Shown here: positions 56,755 through 64,000 of the stretch, in pieces
How the letters are laid out: each line of letters opens with the position of its first letter
Numbering within the stretch: the stretch's first letter is position 1
Assembly: GCF_003337485.1 (NCBI RefSeq)
Contig: NZ_QPJJ01000007.1
Span: forward strand, 62,001-126,000
Length of the DNA: 64,000 nt
Direction: 5' to 3'
Source: Saliterribacillus persicus
Lineage (GTDB): Bacteria > Bacillota > Bacilli > Bacillales > Amphibacillaceae
Position numbers and translations under genes: made by a program
The notes under the pieces: generated by a model
Told to the model about the DNA's origin: nothing
Database searches by the model: none
What the model saw: the letters and a program-made list of their open reading frames with translations, nothing else

Positions 56755-57816
56755 ATGGAAAATATATTAGAAGTAAAAGACTTACACGTTACTTTTGACA
56801 CTTATGGCGGTACAGTACAAGCTGTTCGTGGTGTTAATTTTAATTTAAAAAAGGGTGAAACTTTAGCTATTGTAGGTGAGTCTGGGTCAGGGAAATCGGT
56901 AACTACAAAAGCACTAATGGGATTAATCCCTAAACCAGCTGGTAAAATCCCCAAAGGAGAAATTCTTTTTGGAGGAAAAGACCTAGCAAAATTGAATGAT
57001 AAACAGATGCAACAAATTCGTGGCCGAGACATTTCTATGATCTTCCAGGATCCGATGACTTCTTTAAATCCGACCATGAAGATTAGTAAACAAATCATGG
57101 AAGGTTTAATTCAACACCAAAAGCTTTCAAAAAAAGAAGCGCGTACTCGCGCTATTGAATTATTAAGACTTGTTGGGATTCCTGAGCCTGAGGAACGCAT
57201 TAATCAGTATCCACACCAATTTTCTGGTGGGATGCGACAACGTGTGGTTATCGCTATCGCCTTAGCCTGTAATCCTCAAATATTACTTGCAGATGAGCCA
57301 ACGACTGCACTAGATGTAACGATCCAAGCTCAGATATTAGAATTAATGAAAGATATTCAAGAAAAAACACAAACCTCTATTGTATTTATTACGCATGACT
57401 TGGGTGTGGTTGCCAATGTTGCAGACCGCGTTGCAGTAATGTATGCAGGTAAAATTGTAGAAATAGGCACAGTAGATGATATTTTTTATAATCCAAAACA
57501 TCCGTATACTTGGGGCTTATTAGGATCCATGCCGACATTGGATAATGATGAAGATCAGTTGGTTGCTATTCCAGGGACACCACCTGACTTGATGCACCCA
57601 CCTAAAGGAGATGCCTTTGCACCGCGTAATCCTAATGTGATGAAGATTGATCTTGAAAAAGAACCACCAATGTTTCAAGTTTCTGATACACATTATGCTG
57701 CGACATGGTTATTGCATGAAAATGCACCAAAAATTGAACCACCAGCAGCAGTAAAGCGACGAATGCAAGGCTTCGCAAGTGATCATGGTCCTACTGAAGA
57801 AGGTGAGAAGAGATGA
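56755..57816 (+). CDS. oppD: OppD oligopeptide transporter ATPase
   Basis: ATPase subunit, 353 residues: Walker A GESGSGKS, signature FSGGMRQRVVIAIAL, Walker B ILLADEPTTALD, switch His FITHD, and the C-terminal oligopeptide/dipeptide domain (NPKHPYTWGLL; AIPGTPPDL). The cysteines that often occur in that last domain are absent (FAPRNP). ATG 56755 follows GGAGGTGA. It overlaps oppF by 4 bases. Confidence 0.94.
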   Translation: MENILEVKDLHVTFDTYGGTVQAVRGVNFNLKKGETLAIVGESGSGKSVTTKALMGLIPKPAGKIPKGEILFGGKDLAKLNDKQMQQIRGRDISMIFQDPMTSLNPTMKISKQIMEGLIQHQKLSKKEARTRAIELLRLVGIPEPEERINQYPHQFSGGMRQRVVIAIALACNPQILLADEPTTALDVTIQAQILELMKDIQEKTQTSIVFITHDLGVVANVADRVAVMYAGKIVEIGTVDDIFYNPKHPYTWGLLGSMPTLDNDEDQLVAIPGTPPDLMHPPKGDAFAPRNPNVMKIDLEKEPPMFQVSDTHYAATWLLHENAPKIEPPAAVKRRMQGFASDHGPTEEGEKR

Positions 57817-58742
57817 GTGGAGATAAATTACTAGAAATAAAAAATTTGAAGCAATATTTCAATGTTGATAGAAAAGATGAAGTAAGAGCAGTGAATGATA
57901 TTAGTTTTGATATATACCGTGGTGAAACTTTTGGATTAGTAGGCGAATCAGGCTGTGGGAAGTCCACAACTGGGCGCACAATTATTCGGTTGTATGATGC
58001 TACTAGTGGAGAAGTTAAATTTAATGGTGTAGACGTTCATGGTAAAAAATCAAAAGCTGTTCTAAAAGAGTTTAATCGGAAAATGCAAATGATTTTTCAA
58101 GATCCTTATGCTTCACTTAATCCTAGAATGACTGTTAAAGAAATTATTTCTGAAGGTTTAGATATTCATGGTTTAGTTAAAACGGATATAGAGAGAACGG
58201 AACGAGTACAAGATCTTCTTGAAACGGTTGGATTGAATAAAGAACATGCTTCAAGATACCCACATGAATTTAGTGGTGGGCAAAGGCAAAGAATTGGAAT
58301 AGCACGCGCATTGGCAGTGGAACCCGAGTTTATTATTGCAGATGAACCGATATCTGCATTAGATGTGTCTATTCAAGCGCAAGTGGTTAATTTACTTAAG
58401 GAATTACAAGAAGAGCGTGGTTTAACCTATCTTTTCATTGCGCATGACTTATCCATGGTTAAGTATATTAGCGACCGAATAGCGGTTATGTATTTTGGTA
58501 AAGTAGTTGAATTAGCAGATAGTGATGAATTATATAAGAATCCCCTACATCCATATACAAAATCATTATTATCCGCTATTCCATTACCAGATCCTGATTA
58601 CGAACGTAATCGTAAACGGGTGGAATATGATCCATCAATGCACGATCAAAGTGAAACACCAGAATTTCGTGAAGTAACATCAGGCCATTGGGTGTTATGC
58701 ACTACAAAGGAATTTGAACAATATAAAGAAATTAAATCTTGA
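57813..58742 (+). CDS. oppF: OppF oligopeptide transporter ATPase
   Basis: Second ATPase subunit, 309 residues: Walker A GESGCGKST, signature FSGGQRQRIGIARAL, Walker B FIIADEPISALD, switch His FIAHD, and the C-terminal NPLHPYTKSLLSAIPLPDP. The operon ends with a terminator after this gene. Confidence 0.94.
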   Translation: MSGDKLLEIKNLKQYFNVDRKDEVRAVNDISFDIYRGETFGLVGESGCGKSTTGRTIIRLYDATSGEVKFNGVDVHGKKSKAVLKEFNRKMQMIFQDPYASLNPRMTVKEIISEGLDIHGLVKTDIERTERVQDLLETVGLNKEHASRYPHEFSGGQRQRIGIARALAVEPEFIIADEPISALDVSIQAQVVNLLKELQEERGLTYLFIAHDLSMVKYISDRIAVMYFGKVVELADSDELYKNPLHPYTKSLLSAIPLPDPDYERNRKRVEYDPSMHDQSETPEFREVTSGHWVLCTTKEFEQYKEIKS

Positions 58743-58790
58743 TACGAGTATGATGAAACAGATTCTCATTTTAATTGCAATTTAAATAAA

Positions 58791-58824
58791 TGGTCCTTAT
58801 CTATTATTAGATAAGGGCTTTTTA
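58791..58824 (+). terminator. Terminator of the opp operon
   Basis: Stem CCTTATCT against AGATAAGG with a 6-base loop followed by CTTTTT. Confidence 0.83.
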
Positions 58825-58930
58825 ACTAATTTAGAAAAATATTCAAGTATTTTAATTTTTTTCAACAAAAGTAGAGTATTTTTCTATATAATAAGAGAAT
58901 AGAGATAAAATGATTAGGAGATTGATGGGA

Positions 58931-60157
58931 ATGAGAAAATACATAAAAGTAGCAATGGCAACAATTCTTATCTTATTGAGCATGAATATATTAGTTATTC
59001 AAGTAGCGGCAGAGGAAGAGTCTGATAATAATACTAGAACGGCGAAGTTACATGAAATAAAACAATTTTCCGAACTTAGCTATACTTTACCAGAAAAAAT
59101 AAAACGGTTTGGTTTTGATTCTGGATTAACGTTTAACTATCCAGAAGATGGTGTTAAAGGAATGTATGTTACGGGTAACTCTGCAGGAGGCAGTAGATTC
59201 GAAACATTATTGAATTTAACCGAAAGTACAGATTTAAATGCGATGGTTATCGATGTGAAAGAAGATCATGGTTATCTAACCTTCAAAGTCGATGATGATT
59301 CTCCCTACGCAAGTATTTCAAAGAATTACATGAGTAATCCCCGCGAAGTATTAGAAGTACTAGAAGAAAAAGAAATTTATCCAATTGCTCGTGTGGTTGT
59401 ATTTAAAGATAATGAATTAGCAAAAGCAAGACCAGAGCTTTCTTTTAAAGAAAATGGAAAGGTTTGGAAAAATGGAAAGGGAGAATCTTTTGTTAGTCCA
59501 TTTCAAAAAGAAGTCTGGGAATATAATTTAGAAATTGCTAAAATGGCAGCTGAATTAGGTTTTCAAGAAATCCAATTTGATTATGTAAGGTTTCCAGAAG
59601 GATTTGAAAAACGTGATGAAGATCTAGAATATTCTTTGGGTGATTACGAGGAATCTGATATGTCAGGAATAAAAAAACGTGTAGAAGCTGTCACGGATTT
59701 TGTTAAATATGCGCGTGAAGAGTTATCTTCGTATGATGTCGATGTTTCCGTAGATATTTTTGGTTATGCAGCGACAATCGAAGAAGCTCCGGGTATAGGA
59801 CAAAATTTCTCTAAAATATCGGATAACGTTGATGTTATTTCATCGATGATTTATCCAAGTCATTGGACCCCATACTTTGGGATTGATAAACCAGATACCG
59901 AACCATATAAGTTAGTTCAAGAATATATGAAAGTCGAAAATAAAGTGCTTGGCGCTTTAGAAGATTCTCCAACCTCAAGACCTTGGATTCAGGATTTTGA
60001 AGCACCATGGTTATATAGTGGAGCTACTTTCCAATATGGGAAAAATGAGGTTGAGGCTCAAATTAAAGCTATTAATGAAGCAGGTGTGAATGAGTTTTTA
60101 CTATGGAACGCTGGTAATACTTATACAGAAGGTGTTGATTACACACCACTTGATTAA
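58931..60157 (+). CDS. Secreted DUF4015 putative glycoside hydrolase
   Basis: A 408-residue exported protein: signal peptide (about 1-29), then a TIM-barrel of the DUF4015 (GHL13-like) family. Conserved segments are VKGMYVTGNSAGG, AMVIDVKEDHG, PIARVVVFKDN, EIQFDYVRFPEG (likely active site) and WTPYFGIDKPD. Function is unproven; the fold suggests polysaccharide hydrolysis. Three in-frame ATGs (58910, 58925, 58931) exist; AGGAG at 58916-58920 suits 58925 or 58931. Confidence 0.87.
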   Translation: MRKYIKVAMATILILLSMNILVIQVAAEEESDNNTRTAKLHEIKQFSELSYTLPEKIKRFGFDSGLTFNYPEDGVKGMYVTGNSAGGSRFETLLNLTESTDLNAMVIDVKEDHGYLTFKVDDDSPYASISKNYMSNPREVLEVLEEKEIYPIARVVVFKDNELAKARPELSFKENGKVWKNGKGESFVSPFQKEVWEYNLEIAKMAAELGFQEIQFDYVRFPEGFEKRDEDLEYSLGDYEESDMSGIKKRVEAVTDFVKYAREELSSYDVDVSVDIFGYAATIEEAPGIGQNFSKISDNVDVISSMIYPSHWTPYFGIDKPDTEPYKLVQEYMKVENKVLGALEDSPTSRPWIQDFEAPWLYSGATFQYGKNEVEAQIKAINEAGVNEFLLWNAGNTYTEGVDYTPLD

Positions 60158-60180
60158 CCTCACGATCGTGAGGTTTTTCG
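60156..60180 (+). terminator. Terminator after the DUF4015 gene
   Basis: Stem AACCTCAC against GTGAGGTT with a 4-base loop and T run; it begins in the stop codon. Confidence 0.88.
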
Positions 60181-60343
60181 ATTTTTAGAGAGTATCTTAA
60201 ATTAATTCATAGAAAATCATGCTCACAATGGATTAAATTGAGTTTTTTGAGGGAATATATCATTAAGAATGAAAAAAAGTGATTTAACATCGAACATTCT
60301 TTCCGTTATAATGTCTTATGGTGAGTGAAAAAGGGGGATTTTT

Positions 60344-60946
60344 ATGAATTGGTATGAAAAGTTAAAGCAATATTTTCCGATTGAAGAAATGAAATCAAAA
60401 GAACATATGGATTTATTATTAAAGGAAAAAGGTGATGTGTATCACAAGGATGAAGGGCCACATCACGTTCTAATGTATGCTGAATTTCCAACTTTTATAT
60501 TTATTGATTATGTATATGTCTCAAAAGAGTCAAGAGGACAGGGACTGGGTCATAAACTAATACAAAAATTAAAAGATAGAAAAAAACCAATCATCCTTGA
60601 AGTAGAACCGTTTGATTATGAAGATACAGATTCAAAAAAGAGATTACATTTTTACCAAAGAGAAGGATTTACTCATGCCTTATCAATTGGTTATACTCGT
60701 AAATCACTTGCTACGAATGAGGCTAATACATTAGAAATTCTTTTTTGGTCTCCGGAACATGACAATGAAGAAGCAATTTATGAACAAATGAGAAGAATGT
60801 ATGAAGATATTCATACGTACAAAGATGAACAACTTTACGGGAAGTCATATCAACCTGTAGATGAAGTTTTAACTTATGAAAATGACAGAAATACAAGAAA
60901 TATTTTTGAGGCATTAGAGAAAAAAAGAAAAGATTCAAACAAATAA
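60344..60946 (+). CDS. yjbC: YjbC-type GNAT acetyltransferase
   Basis: A 200-residue GNAT-fold protein. The acetyl-CoA-binding motif is VYVSKESRGQGLGHKLIQKL (about residues 62-81). A polar C-terminal extension of about 60 residues follows the domain. B. subtilis yjbC lies directly before spxA as here and is a general stress gene. Acceptor unknown. The ATG follows AAAGGGGGA. Confidence 0.9.
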   Translation: MNWYEKLKQYFPIEEMKSKEHMDLLLKEKGDVYHKDEGPHHVLMYAEFPTFIFIDYVYVSKESRGQGLGHKLIQKLKDRKKPIILEVEPFDYEDTDSKKRLHFYQREGFTHALSIGYTRKSLATNEANTLEILFWSPEHDNEEAIYEQMRRMYEDIHTYKDEQLYGKSYQPVDEVLTYENDRNTRNIFEALEKKRKDSNK

Positions 60947-61246
60947 TTTTTTTATTTTTTTATTGAGGTACGTTATAAAGCTTTAAAAAGACAACAGCCA
61001 TAAGGATGAGCTTGTTTTCGAATTATTTAAAAAGTTTTTAAAAAAAGGTTTAGCTCTTACTAGATGGGGAATGATAAAAGCGTACAGGAAAATGTGTAAA
61101 AAGTGAATAAATTCACGATAGGCTCTATCATTCAACAACTAGATGTAGTATACTTTATACATAGTCACCTAAATTAGATTAATTTTAATCTAATAAATTA
61201 TGTAAACGAGAATTTAATATAAATAAATTTTGAGGAGTGATGTTAC
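60947..61246 (+). promoter_or_regulatory. yjbC-spxA intergenic region
   Basis: About 300 bases without a gene. It is AT-rich with a T run just after yjbC. A TATACT element near 61150 could be a -10 of spxA, but no convincing -35 was found. Confidence 0.4.
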
Positions 61247-61642
61247 ATGGTAACACTTTATACCTCGCCTAGTTGTACATCTTGTCGTAAAGCAAAAGCA
61301 TGGTTAGAGGAACATAACATTGAGTTTCAAGAAAGAAATATTTTCTCAGAACCACTTTCTCTTGATGAAATTAAAGAGATACTGAGAATGACGGAAGATG
61401 GCACGGATGAAATTATTTCAACAAGATCTAAGGTTTTTCAAAAGTTGAATGTTAATTTGGATCAATTACCTTTAAAGGATTTATTCCAATTGATTCAAGA
61501 CAATCCAGGTCTTTTACGCCGTCCGATTATTCTAGATGAGAAAAGACTACAGGTTGGTTACAATGAAGACGAGATTAGAAGGTTCCTTCCAAGAACTGTT
61601 CGAACTTTCCAATTACGTGAAGCACAACGTATGGTTAATTAA
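61247..61642 (+). CDS. spxA: Spx redox-sensing global regulator
   Basis: Spx binds the RNA polymerase alpha subunit under disulphide stress, activating thiol genes and blocking activator-dependent transcription such as that for competence. The 131-residue product has the redox CTSC switch (Cys10 and Cys13), the Gly52 position within EDGTDE, and the [17 protein letters not shown] end. It is degraded by ClpXP. The ATG follows GAGGAGTG. Confidence 0.95.
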   Translation: MVTLYTSPSCTSCRKAKAWLEEHNIEFQERNIFSEPLSLDEIKEILRMTEDGTDEIISTRSKVFQKLNVNLDQLPLKDLFQLIQDNPGLLRRPIILDEKRLQVGYNEDEIRRFLPRTVRTFQLREAQRMVN

Positions 61643-61643
61643 A

Positions 61644-61681
61644 AAAACGCAGATCTTTTTCTTGAGATCTGCGTTTTTTCC
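61644..61681 (+). terminator. Terminator after spxA
   Basis: Stem ACGCAGATCT against AGATCTGCGT with an 8-base loop and six T. Confidence 0.92.
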
Positions 61682-61978
61682 ATCTAAGTAAATAGCATCT
61701 AATTGTATGCACTATTCGTGACAAATTATATAGAATGAGCTACAATTTATAGATAATGCCATACTAGCTCCTCAAAATTTCTCGTGTATAAACCTATTTT
61801 AAAAATATTTGTATTTTCTGTTTTCAAATTGCATGGTTTTATCATACAATAGGAGCAAGCACATAAATTTAATTGTGAGATTGGAAATGGTAATATTCGG
61901 GTAGTTTTATAATAAGGGTTAAGTAATTAACTTTTTTATCCCTTCCAGCCCATCCAATATTAGAAGGGAGAGTTGAAG
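61682..61978 (+). other. spxA-mecA intergenic region
   Basis: About 300 bases, AT-rich, with no gene; B. subtilis has yjbE here. A TATAAT at about 61910 may be part of a mecA promoter, but no matching -35 was found. Confidence 0.4.
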
Positions 61979-62662
61979 ATGGAGATAGAGAGAATCAATG
62001 AGAATACGATAAAATTTTATATTTCATATTTAGATATTGAAGATCGTGGTTTTGACCGTGAAGAGATTTGGTATAACCGCGAAAAAAGTGAACAGCTTTT
62101 TTGGCAGGTTATGGATGAAGTGAACTATAATGAAGATGAGTTTCAAATTGATGGACCTTTGTGGATTCAAGTGCAAGCCTTAGAAAAAGGTCTAGAAATC
62201 GTTGTGACAAAAGCTCAATTGTCTAAGGATGGACAAAATCTTCAACTTCCTACTGAATCAGGAAAAACCATCGATATGCCAGTAGATGATAAAATAGAAT
62301 CTTTACTTGAAGAAAAATTTGGACCAGCAAAAGAAGAAGAGGAAGAAATTGAATTAACATTAGAAAAAGACTTTACCATTGTGGTTGGTTTTGAAGATTT
62401 AGAAGATGTTATTCAATTAAGCCATGTCTTTGATCGTGTGGAAGGTATGAACGAAGCACTTTATTATTTTGAAGATAGATATATGTTGGTTGTCCAATTT
62501 GAAGAGGAATTGTTGGATGATGATCAGCAAGAAGATTTAATCAGTCAGCTCTTAGAATATGGCATTGAAACAAATGTTACGATATATAGAATTCAAGAGT
62601 ATGGAAAAGTTATTTTTGAAAATAATGCATTAGCTCAAATAAAAACGCATTTTGCTATATAA
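61979..62662 (+). CDS. mecA: MecA adaptor protein
   Basis: MecA delivers ComK and ComS to the ClpCP protease, so it controls competence. The 227-residue protein has the N-terminal target-binding domain MEIERINENTIKFYISYLDI, an acidic linker (about 118-125, KEEEEEIEL), and the C-terminal ClpC-binding domain (VFDRVEGMNEALYYFEDRYML). ATG 61979 follows GAAGGGAGAG; the in-frame TTG at 61973 is less likely. Confidence 0.95.
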   Translation: MEIERINENTIKFYISYLDIEDRGFDREEIWYNREKSEQLFWQVMDEVNYNEDEFQIDGPLWIQVQALEKGLEIVVTKAQLSKDGQNLQLPTESGKTIDMPVDDKIESLLEEKFGPAKEEEEEIELTLEKDFTIVVGFEDLEDVIQLSHVFDRVEGMNEALYYFEDRYMLVVQFEEELLDDDQQEDLISQLLEYGIETNVTIYRIQEYGKVIFENNALAQIKTHFAI

Positions 62663-62700
62663 TAAGTAGCGTATTCTTAATTGAATACGTTATTTTTTTG
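62660..62700 (+). terminator. Terminator after mecA
   Basis: Stem CGTATTC against GAATACG with a 6-base loop and T run. Confidence 0.8.
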
Positions 62701-62749
62701 TTTAAAAAAATTTTACAACTACGCCCTATTTTAACAAATTACTTGATAA

Positions 62750-62780
62750 ATATTTTATTTCGAAAAGCGAAATAAAATAT
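62750..62780 (+). promoter_or_regulatory. Perfect palindromic operator upstream of the MFS gene
   Basis: Arms ATATTTTATTTCG (62750-62762) and CGAAATAAAATAT (62768-62780) are perfect complements around AAAAG. TATTAT at 62783-62788 could be the -10 of the exporter gene, so a repressor bound here would block transcription. The size suits a TetR- or MarR-type drug-responsive repressor; none is encoded in the window. Confidence 0.7.
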
Positions 62781-62821
62781 GCTATTATAAAGACTTAACA
62801 GATTTTTAGAAGGAAGGTAAT

Positions 62822-64000
62822 ATGATGGCAACTCAAGAAAAAGAGTTTGACCGTTCTGAAATAAACCGTGTACCTTTGATGATTGTTTTAATCTCTGGTG
62901 CTTTTGTAGCTATTTTAAATCAAACTCTTTTGGGTACTGCCTTACCTCATATTATGAGTGATTTAAAAATTGACGCACCTACCGCTCAATGGCTGCAGTC
63001 GATTTTTATGTTAGTAAATGGGATTATGATTCCTATTACTGCTTTTCTAATCGAACGTTTTACCACAAGGGGCCTATTTTTATCTGCGATGGGTAGCTTT
63101 GCGATAGGTACTTTAATCTGTGCGATTTCTCCTACTTTCAGTATATTGTTGGTGGGAAGAGTATTACAGGCTGCTGGAGCAGGGATTATGATGCCATTAA
63201 TGCAAACCATTCTTTTTTTAGTTTTTCCTATTGAAAAGAGAGGAACAGCGATGGGGATGTTTGGACTTGTTATTGCTTTTGCACCTGCTATTGGTCCGAC
63301 TCTCTCGGGTTGGTTATTAGAGCATTTTCCTTGGAGAAGTCTTTTCTTAGTTGTGCTTCCAATAGCAATCATTGATTTGATTGTCGCTTATAAAATATTA
63401 GTAAATGTAACAAAGCAAACCTTTCCTAAAGTTGATATGGTATCTATTGTATTATCAACACTAGGCTTTGGTGGACTATTATATGCTTTTAGTATAGCTG
63501 GATCAGTAGAAACAGGATGGATTAGTTGGTCCGTATTACTACCCGTATTAATTGGTGGGATTACATTATTTCTATTTATTCGACGTCAATTAAAACTTGA
63601 AACACCTATTCTAGAATTTCGTATTTTCAAATATAAAATATTCACTTTAACAACCATTATTGGCATGGTTTCTTTTCTTGCTATGATTGGTGGTGCAATT
63701 ATTTTACCAATTATGATGCAAGACATGTTAGGGTTTACTGCACTTGAATCTGGTTTAATGCTATTACCTGGCGCAGTATTAATGGGGGCAATGAATCCTA
63801 TAACGGGCAGACTCTTTGACCGTTTTGGAGGGAAATGGTTAGCAGTACTAGGACTTTTTCTAATAACTACTACATCCTTCATGTTTTCCTTTTTAACGCC
63901 TGAAACTACCTTTATGTATCTTGCAATTGTTAACGCAGCAAGAATGTTTGGTATTGCGATGGTAATGATGCCTGTTACTACAGCTGGTTTAAATCAGTTG
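62822..64000 (+). CDS. MFS multidrug exporter, DHA2 (14-helix) family (3' partial)
   Basis: The frame runs to the window edge and gives about 393 residues of a DHA2-type major facilitator. The motifs GAFVAILNQTLLGTALPHI (helix 1), AQWLQSIFMLVNG (helix 2) and GRVLQAAGAGIMMPLMQT (helix 4), and the antiporter motif C region APAIGPTLSGWLLEH are visible. It resembles LmrB/EmrB drug exporters; substrate unknown. ATG 62822 or 62825 follows AAGGAAGG. Confidence 0.92.
   Translation, partial: MMATQEKEFDRSEINRVPLMIVLISGAFVAILNQTLLGTALPHIMSDLKIDAPTAQWLQSIFMLVNGIMIPITAFLIERFTTRGLFLSAMGSFAIGTLICAISPTFSILLVGRVLQAAGAGIMMPLMQTILFLVFPIEKRGTAMGMFGLVIAFAPAIGPTLSGWLLEHFPWRSLFLVVLPIAIIDLIVAYKILVNVTKQTFPKVDMVSIVLSTLGFGGLLYAFSIAGSVETGWISWSVLLPVLIGGITLFLFIRRQLKLETPILEFRIFKYKIFTLTTIIGMVSFLAMIGGAIILPIMMQDMLGFTALESGLMLLPGAVLMGAMNPITGRLFDRFGGKWLAVLGLFLITTTSFMFSFLTPETTFMYLAIVNAARMFGIAMVMMPVTTAGLNQL

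Noticed and set aside
62986-63882. Two minus-strand frames (62986-63372 and 63586-63882)
   Set aside because: They are shadows of the MFS exporter, which is continuous to the window edge with clear DHA2 motifs.

Overview
The window is chromosomal DNA from a low-GC, AT-rich Gram-positive bacterium of the family Bacillaceae. The evidence is strong AGGAGG-type ribosome sites, frequent TTG/GTG starts, and gene order that follows Bacillus subtilis over several blocks (yhfH-lplJ-yhfN-comK-yhjD-yhjE-sipV-addB-addA-yisL-asnO; yitS-yitT-ipi-yitU-yitV-yitW; yjzD-med-fabH-fabF-yjbA-trpS-opp-yjbC-spxA-mecA). The genus cannot be fixed from the sequence; a Gracilibacillus/Oceanobacillus/Virgibacillus-like member is a guess. 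No tRNA, rRNA, CRISPR array or intact insertion sequence was seen.

Region 1 (1-10.95 kb) is a phosphonate operon on the plus strand: phnC (cut by the window edge), two phnE permeases, a hexapeptide acyltransferase, the regulator phnF, then the carbon-phosphorus lyase genes phnG-H-I-J-K-M-L, a PHP-family phosphoesterase that probably replaces PhnP, and last an ArsI/CadI-type dioxygenase (C-As lyase family). A strong terminator closes it. Between phnF and phnG lies a gene-free stretch with two tandem hairpins resembling the right end/omega-RNA of IS200/IS605 (TnpB) elements, followed by a PhoP-box-like pair of TTTACA repeats.

Region 2 (11-29.3 kb) is core Bacillus-type sequence: a YhfH zinc peptide, lipoate ligase, an M48 protease, a coiled-coil protein, ComK, YhjD, YhjE, signal peptidase, the AddAB helicase-nuclease (AddB with an altered Walker A motif), a DUF418/DUF2157/GDYXXLXY membrane operon and YisL.

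Region 3 (29.3-32.3 kb) is a decayed accessory patch: two back-to-back IS110 transposase remnants, a chimeric glycosyl/pyruvyl-transferase fragment, one apparently intact GT4 glycosyltransferase, a broken hexapeptide acyltransferase and an IS66 end. It looks like the relic of a cell-surface polysaccharide locus.

Region 4 (32.3-45.7 kb) holds asparagine synthase, a membrane-anchored GH13 amylase-like protein that has lost two of its three catalytic acids, a MATE exporter, the yit block (DegV, YitT, BsuPI lipoprotein, Nfu-type protein, HAD phosphatase, esterase, SufT-like protein), a Crp/Fnr regulator, UppP and YjzD.

Region 5 (45.7-64 kb) holds med, fabH-fabF behind a FapR-like operator, yjbA, trpS behind a T-box, the five-gene opp oligopeptide transporter, a DUF4015 glycoside-hydrolase-like protein, yjbC, spxA, mecA and the start of an MFS drug exporter preceded by a perfect 13-bp palindrome. 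ComK, Med, MecA and Spx, four parts of the competence control circuit, all lie in this window.
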